From contig JBAIAC010000007.1 in NCBI GenBank assembly GCA_037349315.1, positions 2,604,001 to 2,668,000 of the forward strand: a DNA stretch of 64,000 nucleotides, written 5' to 3'. The position numbers and the translations under genes were made by a program. Positions within the stretch are counted from its first letter, which is position 1; each line of letters starts with the position of its first letter. This document shows positions 10,966 to 23,301 of the stretch, in pieces. A model generated the notes under the pieces. It did not search any database. It was given only the letters and a program-made list of their open reading frames with translations, and was not told the origin of the DNA. The DNA comes from Chelydra serpentina. Taxonomy: Eukaryota > Chordata > Testudines > Chelydridae.

Positions 10966-11072
10966 TTCATCTCTATAAAGAGGACTTGTATAATACATTA
11001 TATCCATTGCACTGCTGTTCAACATATCCCTTAAACCACGTACTTTATCAGGAGTAATGGAATCAACAGTGT
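10966..11072 (-). CDS. DDHD1: DDHD1 exon: TVDSITPDKVRGLRDM...YRDE
   Basis: The 107-nt exon is bounded by a long T-tract acceptor (TTTTTTTTAG) and a strong donor, GAA|GTAAGTGTG. It receives one G from the previous exon (completing GAC, Asp) and ends in phase 0. It encodes TVDSITPDKVRGLRDMLN, then SSAMDIMYYTSPLYRDE. In the PA-PLA1 family this segment follows the FLPVEWRS region and precedes the serine exon (SHSLG), which lies outside the window. The near-absence of changes from my memory of the vertebrate protein points to strong purifying selection. It is the last DDHD1 exon found. Confidence 0.9.
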
Positions 11073-11360
11073 CTAAAAAAAAAAAGAAGAAGAGAGACTC
11101 AAGTGTTAGATTCAAAACCTTAGAAGGTATATTGATAAATAAAATGTGGAAAAAAAAATCCAGAATATGGCTACATACACAATTACAAAATTATGACTAA
11201 CGATGCATCTAAAAGGAGTTAAATACTTAAATTAACACTTCAAGTCAACCTAAGTGTCCACTTTTCCCATATTTGTCCCAAAGAGAAGAACTTTCCAATA
11301 TAAATCACCATTTTGTTAATACTTGTGCATGCCTAAAAATTGTATTTTCAGTGACTGTAC
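11073..11360 (-). other. Short DDHD1 intron (288 bp)
   Basis: Bounded by donor GAG|GTACAGTC and acceptor TTTTTTTTAG|ACAC. It is far shorter than the other introns here (3 to 18 kb) and free of recognisable transposons. Confidence 0.85.
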
Positions 11361-11467
11361 CTCCATCAAGAGTAAGTTTTGATCTCCATTCGACAGGCAG
11401 AAACTCAACATGTGTTGCAAGATTGCAAAAGTACTTCTCTTCTATTTTTCTTGCAGTATCTCGCATC
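11361..11467 (-). CDS. DDHD1: DDHD1 exon: MRDTARKIEEKYF...SKLTLDG
   Basis: The 107-nt exon has acceptor T(n)AG|GATGCGAG and donor GGAG|GTACAG. It enters in phase 2 (the first G completes ATG) and leaves in phase 1. It encodes MRDTARKIEEKYFCN, LATHVEFLPVEWRS and KLTLDG. The VEFLPVEWRS stretch is a hallmark of the PA-PLA1 family, and the KLTLDGDTVDSITP version, rather than the GDATGVD version, separates DDHD1 from DDHD2 and SEC23IP (from memory). The frame is open with no odd residues. An open frame on the plus strand across this position (11273-11500) is a shadow. Confidence 0.92.
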
Positions 11468-13140
11468 CTAAAAAAAAAAAAAAAATGCTATGTTAGCTAA
11501 GGTTCAGGTTACATCAAATAAAATTACAATATTTCAAATTAAAAGTGACCTTATGTACACAAATCAATCTTCTCACACTGTTACTTTTCAATTATTACAG
11601 TACACATTAATAAAAATATCATGCTTACTGTTACTTCTAAATACCATGTGACCTTAAAATGTACTGTATTAAGGTACTTAATTCTCATATAATATACAAA
11701 GGTTTCCATTAATTACCCAAGAGATAAAGTCTTTGAAATTGCTATTGAATTATACTAAAGCCGTGATCCAAAACCCATTAAAGTCAGAGGGAGTCTTCCG
11801 AGTAACTTCAGTGGGTTTTGAATCAGGCCCAATAGTCAAATCCTGGCCTCAACTGAAGTCCGTGCCATTGATTTCAATGGGCTCTGGATTTCACCCAAGT
11901 GATTCGTCTTGTACATAAAGCAGCTAATTTAGATTTTTAAAATATAACCCTGGAAACAATTATCACTTTGACTACATGTAGTCTGAAGAGTTAGACTGTC
12001 GCTTTGGAAGTGAGATGGCTCCCAAGGGAGAGGTTGGAAGGCTTGAAAGGCCTCAAAGCAAGCAACAGGAGCGTTTATTAGTATTCAACCTGGTGGCAAT
12101 GGCTGCAAATAAACAAACTGTCCTTTAAAGCTTCGTTTTCTTTTTTAAAGCACATTTGAACATAGGCATTCATGGGCCTTATTTGAATTTAGTTAATTAA
12201 AAAAAAACAAAAAAGAGTATTTTCAAGTACTGAATATGTCTGACTCCCTCTGCCATTTTTAGGGCTTTTATACTCATTTCCCTTTAAAAAAAAAAAGTCT
12301 CCCTCCTCCGCTGCTGTGTGAAAGACTCAAAAAACAAGGGAAGCTGGATAACCACCTATAAAAAGAAGACCGTAAAAATATATAAAAATGCTATACAACA
12401 CACAAAGTAAACAAACTTAAGTAAAGGAAGTTATTTTTCTCTACTCTCTTTCAGTTATAGTAATCTTCGGTGTTCCTGACAACACTAGCAGGTAACAATT
12501 TTCAGAAAAGTGTGATTTATGCTGATGGTGTTCCTTTTTTTAAAAAATTGTAAAAACACAAAACGAGGTTTTAAAAGGGCAGCAGTCCTGAGCTAGGAAG
12601 AGCCATTTCCAAAATGACTGTTTATTCCCCAATTATAGGCATTAGAGTTTGTTCTGAAAAGAGGAAATGAGACTTAGGCCAGTGCTCCAACATGCATATT
12701 TCTTTTTAAAAGCAAACTCCTTTTAGTGCCTTCAGCTGCAGCAGTATCATTATTATAGACTTGCCTACAACTAGGCAATTTTAGGAAAAACATCCCATTG
12801 GTATTGAAGCTAGTGTAGACAAGTCTGTCAGTTTCCAGTTTTTCCCCCCCATTTTTCTTTTTAAAATCATCACATCAATTAACTAACAGTGAGAAAGCCA
12901 GAAGCTGCTGGAATTCTGTCTACACTAGGGTTCCCACACAGGAAATAGGGGTTCAGATGAACTGGTGGAAGCTGGTGAGATTTTTCTTCTCCTTAGGTTC
13001 TCTGGTGTACACATATTGTCTACCCTGGACACAACTGTATAATGGGAGTTTGTCACCTCTGCTTTGCAGGCATGCCAACAGATTATGGGTAAGATGCACT
13101 TATGGAGTTAGAAGCAACTGCATTAGTGGAACGAACATGC
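11468..13140. other. DDHD1 intron, nothing recognised
   Basis: AT-rich intron with several poly-A/T runs (near 12195, 12285, 12535 and 12840). No gene or repeat family supported. The open frames at 11733-11918 and 12957-13157 lack any support. Confidence 0.5.
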
Positions 13141-13141
13141 A

Positions 13142-13390
13142 GCAGGAAACCAGGTAAGCCCAAATTCTACCCCAGCTCTGCCACTCATTCACTATACGCT
13201 GCCTGATTCAAAGCTCATTGAATTTGATGGAGAGATTCTAGATGGCTTTGGGCAAGTCACTTCCGTGTCTCTGCTTTAGTTTCCCCACTTGTAAAATACG
13301 AATCATACTCACCTCTCTCATTGAGAGGTTGTGAGGAGAAAGCAGGTGATGTTTGTGAGTGCTTTGAAAAATATGTTCTCTACCAATATA
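13142..13390 (+). repeat. MIR SINE relic
   Basis: Order on plus: CTGCCACTCATTCACTATAC, TTTGGGCAAGTCACTTCC, GTGTCTCTGCTTTAGTTTCC, CCACTTGTAAAATACG, TTGAGAGGTTGTGAGGAG, GAGTGCTTTGAAAAATATG. This is the MIR consensus layout with its CORE region. It is old but fairly complete. Confidence 0.75.
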
Positions 13391-13950
13391 TTAATATTTG
13401 GACGTGTTGTGATCGGCGCTCTCTCTGTGAGGGCTGATAGACCGATCGATGACAGTGACAGTGACATAGATTTTTAAAAAAATATTTCCCTCCTCAAAAA
13501 GTACATATTACATCCCTCAGAAATAAGAAAGCTTTTCATTTCAATAGGCAGTTGAAGCTAACTATTCCATAAACTAGATATAAAACTTTATTTCATTTTG
13601 ACTGAAAGGATTTTTATTTTTGTTTTTTGAGGGAGGAAATGAAAGGAAGGGAAATTGCCCTTTTCACACTCCATTTTAAAACTGCTGGGCCAACCAAACG
13701 GCCTGGAGACACAAATAACCTGTGCCCCCATTTTTCAACCCTGGGTTCGGTTGTACTCCTAGCCTCTCGATCCCCAGACCTATGGGATGGTAAGTGCGTA
13801 AGCGGTACAGCAGCATGCTCAGCCCACAAGAGAAGGAAATGGAGGAGTCTACTCAGCAAGAGAGTTCATTCAAAGGATAAAGAAGTGGTACTGACAGGCT
13901 CTGAAGGAAGTCCCATTAGTCCTCCTCAGAAGGATGTCTCTGTTATGAGT
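13391..13950. other. DDHD1 intron, nothing recognised
   Basis: The open frames at 13614-13983 on either strand have no domain and no splice context. Confidence 0.45.
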
Positions 13951-13951
13951 A

Positions 13952-14801
13952 AGGTTGCCAACTTTCTAATCGCACAAAACTGAACACCCCTGCCCCCACT
14001 CACTCCACCCCCCCTCCATCGCTCGCTCTCCCCGACCCTCACTCACTTTCACCGGGCTGGGACGGGAGGTTGGGGTTTGGGTTCCGGCTGTGGGCTTTGG
14101 GTTGGGGCCAGACATGAGAGGTGGGGCAGGGGGCTAGGGTGTGGGAGGGGATTCGGGCTCTGGGCAGGGGCGTTGGGATGCGGGAGGGGGTGCATGGTGC
14201 GGGCTTCGGGAGGGAGTTTGGGTGCGGGAGAGGGCTCAGGGTTGGGGCAGGGGTTTGGGATGCCGGCTCAGGGAGGGAGTTAGGATGTGGGAGAGGGCTC
14301 TGGGCTGGGGCAGGGGTTTGGGATGTGGGAGGGGGTTTGGACTCTGGCTGGGGGTGTGGGCTCTGGGCTGGGGGGCTTTGGGGTGTAGGAGGGGACTCAG
14401 GGCTGGGGCAGGGATGCAAGAGGGGATTCGGGGTGCAGGCTCCGGTTGGGTGGCGCTTACCTCAGGCGGCTCCCAGTAGGCAGCGCAGCAGGGCTAAGGC
14501 AGGTTCCCTGTGGAGGAGGGTGGAAGCTGGAGGGGCCAGGGCGCTCATGGCGGGGGCAGTGCGCGGAGCCCTCATGGCCGCCCCTGCACCTAGGAGCTGG
14601 ACAACTGCTACTGGTGGGAAAATGTGCCAGTTGCAGTTTTGCCACTACACTGGCCACTTCTGGGAGCCACAGGGAGCCTACCTTAGCCCCGCTGCACCGC
14701 CAACCGGACTTTTAGTTGCCCGGGCAGCTGTGCTGACCAGAGCTGCCAGGGTCCCCCTTTGACCGGGCGGTCCAGTCGAAAACCGGACGACTAGCAACCC
14801 T
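13952..14801. mobile_element. GC-rich miniature DNA transposon, type uncertain
   Basis: The left end AGGTTGCCAACTTTCTA and the reverse complement of the right end, AGGGTTGCTAGTCGTCC, form a weak inverted pair. I could not fix a TSD. The interior (about 14060-14450) is a G-rich irregular tandem array built on GGGCTCTGGGCTGGGGCAGG-like units, and CACAGCTGCCCGGGCAACTA-like sequence lies near the end. Large open frames on both strands (for example 14121-14762) come from the low-complexity repeat and are not genes. Confidence 0.55.
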
Positions 14802-16300
14802 AGGTATGAGGTCAAAAGAATAATGTGGTGGGGTTAAAGAGAGCAGCAGAAGAAAGGAAATCCTCAGATTTCCTGGGGACATCCTTAAGGGAAGGAGAAA
14901 GGAGGAGATACAGAATGACCACACAGAACAATACAAACACCTCATCCACAAACTGACCGAATGCTGGCAGGTAATCTACTATGCCATTTCTCACAAGATG
15001 GCTCCAGAGAAACTCATTTGAGAGCCTAACTTTACCCCCACAGACTCTCCATTTTAGAGATTATCAAGAAGATATTGCAGGAAATTCAGTAAATATATTT
15101 ATAACACCACCCTTAGCGAGCCACCTGCGTAGCAAAACAAAAGAAAATACACTTGACTGAATAAAATAAGTTCACCATATAGTACAAGACACAGGAAAAG
15201 TTAAAAACTTTAAAATCTAAAGAGCAGTTCTTGGAAATACTAACACTCCTTAGGCAGAGACTAGAGAAGTTCTTGCCTCTTCTGAGAAACAGAACAGTTT
15301 GTGGCCTACTACTAACACGAGTTCAGAAAGACTAACATCAGTATTAAACACATAGGATGCAATCAGCTCCTAGCTTCAAACAACTGGTAAAAGCACAGAA
15401 GCCACCAGACATGCAGAATGCACGGAATTCCACACAATAAGAACAAGAAGTTAGGATAGCAGAGTAACACCTTTGTGAAATAACTAGGTCCAAACAGTAG
15501 CCAGAGAAGGTAAAGGATTCATACAACGGTGGACGTTGTAAATATAAAAAACAATACAAATTATAAACAGGAATAAAGTATTAACTGAAACAGTACATCA
15601 GAGCCCTTTAAGATTGGGATGATATGTCGTCAGATACTGCAGCCTTCTTTCTATCAATTAAGTTACTAACCTTTGTTGGGTTTTTAAAGATGTTTAGTTG
15701 TCTGATAAAATTCACCCAAAGCTTGGAAGGTTATGGGGCCACAAAAGTCAATCTCATCTCATGTATCCGTGGATCTCTTCTTTCTTTTCAGAAGCAATGG
15801 GGTATAGTCTAGGCAAATTGGAACCTTCACGTCATGGAATACTGAGTTCCCAGAGGCCCAGGTTGTGCGCAGGATTCTATTCCTGTTTGGAAGGGTTTGG
15901 CATATTACTAAAACCACCCTGGGGCAAGCTGATGAAGAGGATTTCCTGGTTAGTCTTCATTACAAACAATCATCCAAATTTGGAGAAGCAGTCCACCCTA
16001 GCAACTCTGTCAGCGGTTCACCAAAAAAATCCAACACCCACACATTATTACTTTTTTTCATTTTTCTCAGGGACACCAACCAAGCACATTCTCTAGTTTG
16101 ATATTTATTTCTGTTTTTTTTTTAATTAAAACTACCTTAAGACTGTATAGACCGTGTCCAATCGCACAAGTCCAAACCTTTTGTCACAATGGATTAAAGA
16201 TAAAATGTACAAAAGCAACTAAGTCCCATTTTCAAAAGAGACAACCTAGGTAAATCACTCAGGGCTGTGAAAAATTCCATGCCCTTAACTCCATAGTTAG
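14802..16300. other. DDHD1 intron, nothing recognised
   Basis: The open frames at 15698-16096 and nearby show no domain or splice context. Confidence 0.45.
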
Positions 16301-16306
16301 GTAGAC

Positions 16307-16722
16307 CTAACCCCCAGGGTAGATACAGCTAGGCTGGAAGAAGAATTCTTCCATCGACCTAGCTACTGCATCTTGGAGAAACTGATTAACTACGAAGATG
16401 ACAGAACAAGGAGTAATGGTCTCAAGTTGCAGAGGGGGAGGTTTAGGGGTTGGATATTAGGAAAAACTTTTTCACTAGTAGGGTGGTGAAGCACTGGAAT
16501 GGGTTACCTAGGGAGGTGGTGGAATCTCCTTCCTTAGAGGTTTTTAAGGTCAGGCTTGACAAAGCCCTGGCTGGGATGATCTAGTTGGGGTTGGTCCTGC
16601 TTTGAGCAGGGGGTTGGACTAGATGACCTCCTGAGGTCCCTTCCAACCCTGAGATTCTATGATTCTATGTAGGAAGAGTCTACACTACAATGCTACAGTA
16701 GCAGATGTAGTGTAGACATGCT
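16307..16722. mobile_element. Miniature DNA transposon split by a CR1
   Basis: The left part runs from TTAGGTAGACCTAACCCCCAG through GAAGAATTCTTC and GATTAACTACGAAG (about 16307-16398). The right part runs TAGGAAGAGTCTACACTACAA to AGTGTAGACATGC (16670-16722). Together they follow a reptile miniature with GTCTACACT-type termini. The right part keeps an internal palindrome (ATGCTACAGTAGCAG). The ends are too worn to define a TSD. Confidence 0.5.
16399..16669 (+). mobile_element. CR1 LINE 3' end nested in the miniature
   Basis: Begins TGACAGAACAAGGAGTAATGG and ends GAGATTCTATGATTCTATG, so only the last roughly 270 bp of CR1 inserted. TACGAAGA precedes it (16391-16398) and TAGGAAGA follows (16670-16677), a probable 8-bp TSD with one mismatch. 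Orientation is opposite to the copies near 9-10 kb. Confidence 0.85.
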
Positions 16723-16724
16723 TT

Positions 16725-18560
16725 CAGAGACTTTGGAGCCTAAGTCTCATTGAAAGTGCATAGGATTTATGCACATTTGAAAACATCATAAGTCAGCGGT
16801 CCACAACTCTCATTCTGGGTAATGAGGGCCAGTCCCTCAGTCACTGTAGAAGAGCTGGGTTTAACATTTAGGAATGATAAAGCGAGTACAACAATATCCT
16901 GTCAGTTTTAAGAAAATATTTACAGAAAGAATATGAAAAACTGACAAAATCAAAGCAAAACTACAATCTCTCCATTTATTTTATGACTTCCTCAAATCTC
17001 TCATTTTGTATAAGAGTATCCTGAATTTCCAGTGGGTTGTTTTTTTAATTTTCACTTTCCACATTTCAAATCATATTACAATCAAATTCCTCAAAATGGG
17101 TTAAAGTATTTTCCAGATAGATTACACACTGACCATATTTGTCTGACTAAACATATTCATAAGTCACTACAAATATTGCAAGTCAACTTACAAATAGATA
17201 TGATTTACTGTTTTATTTTTTTTCCCATCCAGTAAGCATTCCTGTGCTTTCCATCTCAATTTTTACAATACCAGGGCAAATACAGTCAAACCTACATGGA
17301 ATCGAAAGGTCCTGCAATTGGACCTGGTCCTTATTTCCACTGTCCCACAGCAGCATTGCCACATAAGGTTTCTTCTGGCCATACAGTTCTCTCACACATT
17401 GAAACCGCTTAGCAAACAGCTTGTGCAAGCAACGCAAGGGTCCAATGGATAAAGGGCTCATCTACACAAACATCAATATACAGTGGCTTCCCACATTTTT
17501 GATCCATTTCATCCCTTTAATTTTGACAAAAATAAAAATCTGTTTTGAGTTTCCTTACAGATAGACAGGGGTGTACATCAGGATGCATAATACAGGGTTT
17601 ATAAAATTAACATATGAATAACTTTTGGGGATAGTCCTTTTATCATAAGGCTTCTTTGTGCTCCTTCAGGTTCAATTCACTTAAGAATTTTAAGCTCCTT
17701 TATTAGATAGCACCTCTCTGTAGCAAGTGACTGAATTAATAATACCCGATTGAAGTGATAAAAACGGATCCAAAACAACAAGTGGAAATTTGTCTTCTCC
17801 CAATTACAAATGATCTGGTTACTGAAATTTTGATCATATTAAAGGGACAGCCTTCTTGAAAATCAAATTAGTGCAAGTGACTGTAGTTCTGTTATTTTAG
17901 GATTTATATAAAAAAACAAAAAAATATTAAAAATGGATGCAATGCAGACCTTGAGACATTCTGTTACACAGATATAATTTTATGTATATAGAATGGTGTA
18001 TTGAAAATAAATGTTTTGGGACACATCATGAATAAAATTACAGTGCACTTTCATTCTGCTGCCTTTATTTCTGTGACTAAAATAATGAAATTACGATCTG
18101 TTAATTTAGCTGATGTGCATTAGAGACTTAAAAAAATCTTTACAGTTATCACTGTGACTTTCTCTTTCATTACATTGCATTACTAAGCTTATTTACAACC
18201 AGTATAAGGAAGGTTCAATATAACACTGAGAACTGGAAAGTTTGCAAGCGAAGTTTGAAGAAAGTTTGAAGCATATTAGCTTCATAGTTAGTATAGCAAG
18301 TTTACAGATTCAATTTAAATACTGGACAGAAAAAGTATAGTGTCTGAAGAGCTGAAAACATTATCCAGAGTCATTAGTGTCTATTCTTCTCTGGTAGTGC
18401 TTCAGTCTGAGATCATCGATAACTATGAGAGAATAAATGGGTCCTTAACCCAACTCTCTCAAGATCAGAAAATATTAACACAGCAGTCAAATTCCCAGAG
18501 ACTAGTCTGGTCTCTTAAAAACTTAACAGATAGGGCAATGAAAGAATGGCCTCAGACACA
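16725..18560. other. DDHD1 intron, nothing recognised
   Basis: AT-rich. The open frame at 18340-18564 (74 codons) has no recognisable domain and no splice sites, so it is not called. Confidence 0.45.
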
Positions 18561-18561
18561 G

Positions 18562-18735
18562 TAAACTGGGAGTCAGATGACTAAAGTTGTATTCCTGGCT
18601 CTGCCACATGGTGACAGGGATAAATTAAGCTCTCAATACTTCAGTTTACTAATCTATAAATTGGGGATAATACACCCTTTATAGGAATGTTGTTCACGCA
18701 TATTAATGCAAGGGGTTTAGAGAAAGCTTAATCTA
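18562..18735 (+). repeat. MIR SINE relic
   Basis: Contains CTGGGAGTCAGATGACTAA, TTCCTGGCTCTGCCACA, AATACTTCAGTTTACTAATC, TATAAATTGGGGATAATAC and TATAGGAATGTTGTTCACG. This is the MIR order from its tRNA-related part to the CORE and 3' region. Confidence 0.7.
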
Positions 18736-19022
18736 TTGAGGACCAAACATTCTTCTATTTTTTTCAGAAGGGAACCCGTATATAAATGTATGGCTAGAAC
18801 AGCAAAACCAGTAAGTCATTCCCAAAGTAGAATTAAATGGGACTGTCATAAAAGGACTCAAATTAAGAAAGCCTTGTGGAGGTGTTTCTGTGGGAGGAGA
18901 GATAATCACCATAGGCCCAGCACATTCCTTCGACTTCTGCTCTTCTGGATTTATTTTTCCACCATCTGGCTGGGGAGAAAGGAAAGGTAGAAAGGCCAAC
19001 CAGATGAAATAACTGGCTCTTT

Positions 19023-19290
19023 GGGGTATATCTACACCGCAGCTGAGAGTGTGCCACCCAGCCCAGGTAGACAGACTCGCAGCTAGCTCCACTGGAGTTT
19101 GCACGCTAAAATCAACAATGTGGACATTCCAGGAAGAGCAGCAGCTTGGGCTAGCCACCTGAGCTCAGACCCAGGGAGTCAGGGAGCTTGGACTCAGGCA
19201 GCTAGCCCAACCTACCTTCTGCTATTTTAGGCACGGTAACTCAAGCAGAGCTAGTACAAGTCTGTCTACCCAGTTTGGAAGGCTCACTCC
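19023..19290. mobile_element. Miniature DNA transposon with inverted arms
   Basis: Begins GGGGTATATCTACACCGCAG. An internal AGGTAGACAGACTCGCAGC is mirrored near the right end by AGTACAAGTCTGTCTACCC. The layout fits the reptile miniatures with GGGTATGTCTACAC termini. The right terminus is worn and no TSD is clear. The minus-strand open frame over 18733-19158 is not coding. Confidence 0.5.
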
Positions 19291-19527
19291 CAACTGCAGA
19301 GTGGATATATTCTTTGCCTCTCCAAGTGCTGCTCTTTCATCCACAGGTGGAAGGAGTATGCTATTTTAATACCCGAGAGGAGCCATAACAAAGGGAGGCT
19401 TTTGTGAGGAGCAGATCCAGGACAGGGTACAGGAAGGGAGGACGACATGATGATCAGACTAATCTCTGTGGCCTTGTGCTCCCTCCTTCTGTTTGTTGTA
19501 TCAGCCTGTTCTCTCATCTTACACTTA

Positions 19528-19822
19528 GGGCTGGTCCACACTAACCCTCCAGTTCGAACTAAGATACGCAACTTCAGCTACGTGAATAACGCAGCTGAAG
19601 TCGAAGTATCTTAGTTCGAACTACAAGGTACTTACCGCGGGTCCACACGCGGCAGGCAGGCTCCCCCGTCGACTCCGCGTACTCCTCTCGTGGAGCAGGA
19701 GTACCGGTGTCGACGGCGAACACTTCCGGGATCGATTTATCGCGTCTAGACAAGATGCGATAAATCGATCCCAGAAGATTGATTGCTTACTGCCGAACCC
19801 GGAGGTAAATATAGACGTACCC
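19528..19822. mobile_element. Harbinger miniature (MITE), TTA TSD
   Basis: TTA flanks both ends (19525-19527 and 19823-19825). The termini are GGGCTGGTCCACACTA and, reverse complemented, GGGTACGTCTATATTT, related to the ends of the full Harbinger at 58219-63583. Inside is a hairpin whose arms both read AGTTCGAACTAAGATAC and a second hairpin around GGATCGATTTATCGCGTC. A close copy lies at 40539-40834. Confidence 0.85.
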
Positions 19823-19825
19823 TTA

Positions 19826-19925
19826 GATTGTAAGTTCTTGGGGACAAGAGCTGCCTGTACAGTGACTGGCACAGTTGGGGGTGTGGACTCTAGGCACTAC
19901 CACAATATAAACAATAAAATAAACA
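19826..19925 (+). repeat. L2-like LINE 3' end
   Basis: GATTGTAAGTTCTTGGGGACA, then CCTGTACAGTGACTGGCAC, then CTCTAGGCACTACCACAATA with an ATAAACAATAAAATAAAC tail. The Harbinger miniature abuts its left end. Confidence 0.5.
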
Positions 19926-22112
19926 TAAACTTGTTATAAAAACTCAGGTGAACTGCTTTTCTAGTTCTTGTTCTACCGCCTGAAGAATTCTTTACTGGTT
20001 GCCAGATGCCATTTTCAATTATTCTTTAGTGGAAGGGATTCCAAAAAAGTCTTTTTAGCTGACACATCAATAAGCATTTACTTTGCTGGAGACATAGGCT
20101 TTTTGATAGGTCCAAGTAATTTTCAGAATGATAAAAGTGGCAACACGCACATCTTTGATCCCACCAGTCTTTAAAAGTCTCCTTCACTAACAGGCCACTC
20201 AACCACCTCAATTTGCAGAGATGAAATTTAACATCCTGAAACCTGAAGGCATAAGACTTCAGCAATATAGATATTCTAGAGACCTAATCAACTTGTAATT
20301 TCCAGAAAAGCTTCTATTCACTTAGCACTACAAGTGAATGTGGAGGACTTGGCTCATCTGGTGCAGAGAACAAACTGAATCCTATTCAAGTGACCTTTCA
20401 AGGCATCCTGGGATTTTCTGTTGGCAGGCTTCCACAAGGGACTGAACTGTAGCTCTCCAAGTGACAGCATTACAAACATTCAGTCCACAACAGGAAACAA
20501 AGGGAGAGCTGAAGGTATTTTGGTCTCTTGGTAACTATGACACCAAGATTTACCATCTAATATGCATCCCATATTTGTATATACAATTCTAACATATCTA
20601 GTTCTTGTTCCCCCACTCGGGGAAATTATCCTTAATATACACTCTTCCCAGAAGTGGAGCCCAGATTAACAGATGCTTTCATTATGAGAAATGAAATTAC
20701 AGACCAGGAGTATTTTTTCACTTTTTGGCAGCTGTTTCAAAATCAAATCATTAAAAAGCAGATTTTACACAGAAAGCTCCACTTACCGAAAAGTTTGAGC
20801 CCTACTCCTTATCTAATATTTTTTAATCAAGTAAGTTTGCTTCAATGCTGCCTCGGAGATTCTTAGCATAGTGCATCAGGTTCCTCTCATACAGCAGCTA
20901 AAGAATACTTTTCAATAGCGGACACAAACGGACAGTGTAGGATAAACTGAATGTATGTGGCTAAAATTTAATGGGAAAATATATGTAACCTAAAATGCAC
21001 CTGCTCATTCTTGATTTAATACATGTAGTTATGCATTAGATGTCTATAAAATAAAATCCACAATGCAAGATTTTAGGAAAGCATTTAAAATTATGTGGGA
21101 AACACTGTTCATTGCAGTAGACTGCAGTAAACATTCTAAGCTGAACAGAATTTTTAATAGTTATGTTAAAAGGCTTTATTCAAGTGCTATCATTTTTTTC
21201 CTCTTTGCTGCCAATTAGATCCTGCTAAGCTCTAGTAAAGCCAAAGTACTGAACATTTCACTTCATTTACCCTGCAAGACAATCCCCAGTTGAGAATGTT
21301 AAAACAGCATTAGCCATTTGAATTCCTCCGCTAAAGATGGAAATTTAAATGTAGCCACCCATGACAAACTATAAATAGGCAGTTAGCTGTGTCCTTATCA
21401 AAACCAGACTACTGTCTATCAAAACCCCTTACAAGTCAGAGTCAAACAGGTAAAAGGAAAACTTAAAACTGCAACAGCACCCTTAACACACTCAAGTTGT
21501 TTCAAGGATAGAAGAAACACATATGAGGTGCAAGATGTCCTTTGGATCTAAGTAATTAACCGCTATCTACACTTGGAAATTTACCAAAATAACAATTCCA
21601 GAAAATTTATTCTAGAATAACTATTTCAGTAAAATTTCCGAGCATAGACAAAAAAGGCCAGCAAAACTTTCAGAAAGTTAAATTCAGGAATGAAGGTAAC
21701 CTAGAGAGATTAGAAATATAGATAGAAAACAACACTTCAACTAAGAAAAAAATGCCAGCTAATATGCCCAAGGAAAAATAATGTGCTAGAAGAATAAGAG
21801 TCATTGCCTGCTTCAATAAAACTGAACACTATGAACAGGCATTAATATAAAGGCACAAAACACAAAAATATCCATCCAAAGAGGCCCCAAAAAGTGCGTA
21901 GGCAAATTAACAGGATATCAGAGATGCATTTTCTTCATTTAGGATTGCTCAAGATTAAAATCCCCAAAAGAGTAAGGTTGGGTCACAGGGAATGCTGGGA
22001 GATCCAAAATCAGGTGGGATGCATTTTCCAGAAAGACAGTACTGAAGAACGTCTTTCCATTCTTACACTGTAATGCTGCATTAGACTGCAAATCAAAATA
22101 ACCAATAAAATA
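19926..22112. other. DDHD1 intron, nothing recognised
   Basis: No gene or named repeat supported over about 2.2 kb. The open frames (19968-20174, 20654-20866, 21939-22133) look random. Confidence 0.45.
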
Positions 22113-22120
22113 AACTATGC

Positions 22121-22443
22121 CAGCGGTTCTCAAACTTCATTGCCCCGTGACTCCCTTCTGACAACAAAAATGACTACGTGACCCCAGGAGAGGGTACCGA
22201 AGTCTGAGCCCACCCAAGCAGGGGGTGGGGCAAAGCCAGAGTTCCACCACCTTGGGTGGGCGAGCCAGCCAAAACTGAAGCCCAAGGGCTTCAGCCCTGG
22301 GTGGGGGGACCTGTGACCTGGGCCCAGCTGCCCAGGACTGAAGATCTTGGGCTTCAGCTTCAGCCCTGGGCCCCAGCAAGTCTAACGCCAGCCCTGGTGA
22401 CCCCATTAAAATGGGGTCCAGACCCACAGTTTGAGAACCACTG
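22121..22443. mobile_element. hAT miniature with 8-bp TSD
   Basis: Ends CAGCGGTTCTCAAACTT and AGTTTGAGAACCACTG are inverted copies with one mismatch. AACTATGC flanks both sides (22113-22120 and 22444-22451). The interior has CCCTGGGTGGGGGGACC-like text and no transposase. The small open frames inside are not genes. Confidence 0.9.
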
Positions 22444-22451
22444 AACTATGC

Positions 22452-23293
22452 CAATACCCATCTATGCGAGATCAGAAACCTATGACATTATCCTCCGTAA
22501 GCAATAATGATCCACTCTGCTATGCTATCCAGACAGAACATGGTGCAATATTTTGTTTATGTTAAGTAAGGTGAATAATTGTTCTAGCTGAGCAGGAAGT
22601 ACTGTCCCTTCTTAAGATTAGTTTTGTAGCTAATATCAGCTTTGACAGGAACAGCTTGTTGTGCCAGCTGCCACGCTACATTTAGATAGGAAATGTGTTT
22701 AAATCCTACAGTGAGGAAACAAAGTTAACAGACACATCATGCCACATCCTTCAGAAGACGACTTCATTTGGAACTGCATTCCACTGACAGATCTATATAT
22801 CCTCTCCACTGACAGGACGACTCCCATGAGCATAGTATCTGAGCACCTCACAAGCGATGACGAGACTGCACTCCATATTTTTATGCAATGAATATCTAAA
22901 GTTTAAAACCATACTTCATAAAGTAGAATTTTGTTTTGACCTTTGCAATGAACACCACCTAACCAATGGTGACTTCGGTCAGAACCAGTGACTTGAAGAT
23001 AGAGCACACTACAGGAGCCTCGGGCAAGGTCACTAGCCCATCCCTAATCTACAGTTAAAATGTCCTCCAACTGGGTCAGTGTGAGAACTGAGACATTTTT
23101 AAAATGGAAGTTCAAAAAAAATCTGTGTAGCAAGGCTGCATTTTTTTTTTGCCATGAGCAGAGGTGTAGATTGTACATGACTTGGAATCAAAACATGAGA
23201 TTCATAGAGAGGCATACCAGATACAGGCAGAAGTTACAGTTTATGCTTATGCCCAGATCACCCCCACACAAAGATCAAACCCATAGGAAGGTA
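22452..23293. other. DDHD1 intron, nothing recognised
   Basis: No feature supported. Confidence 0.45.
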
Positions 23294-23301
23294 CTCTAGG
23301 G

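Noticed and set aside
14039..14762. Long GC-rich open frames on both strands
   Set aside because: Low-complexity G-rich repeat of a miniature transposon. Gly/Trp- or Pro-rich peptides with no domain.
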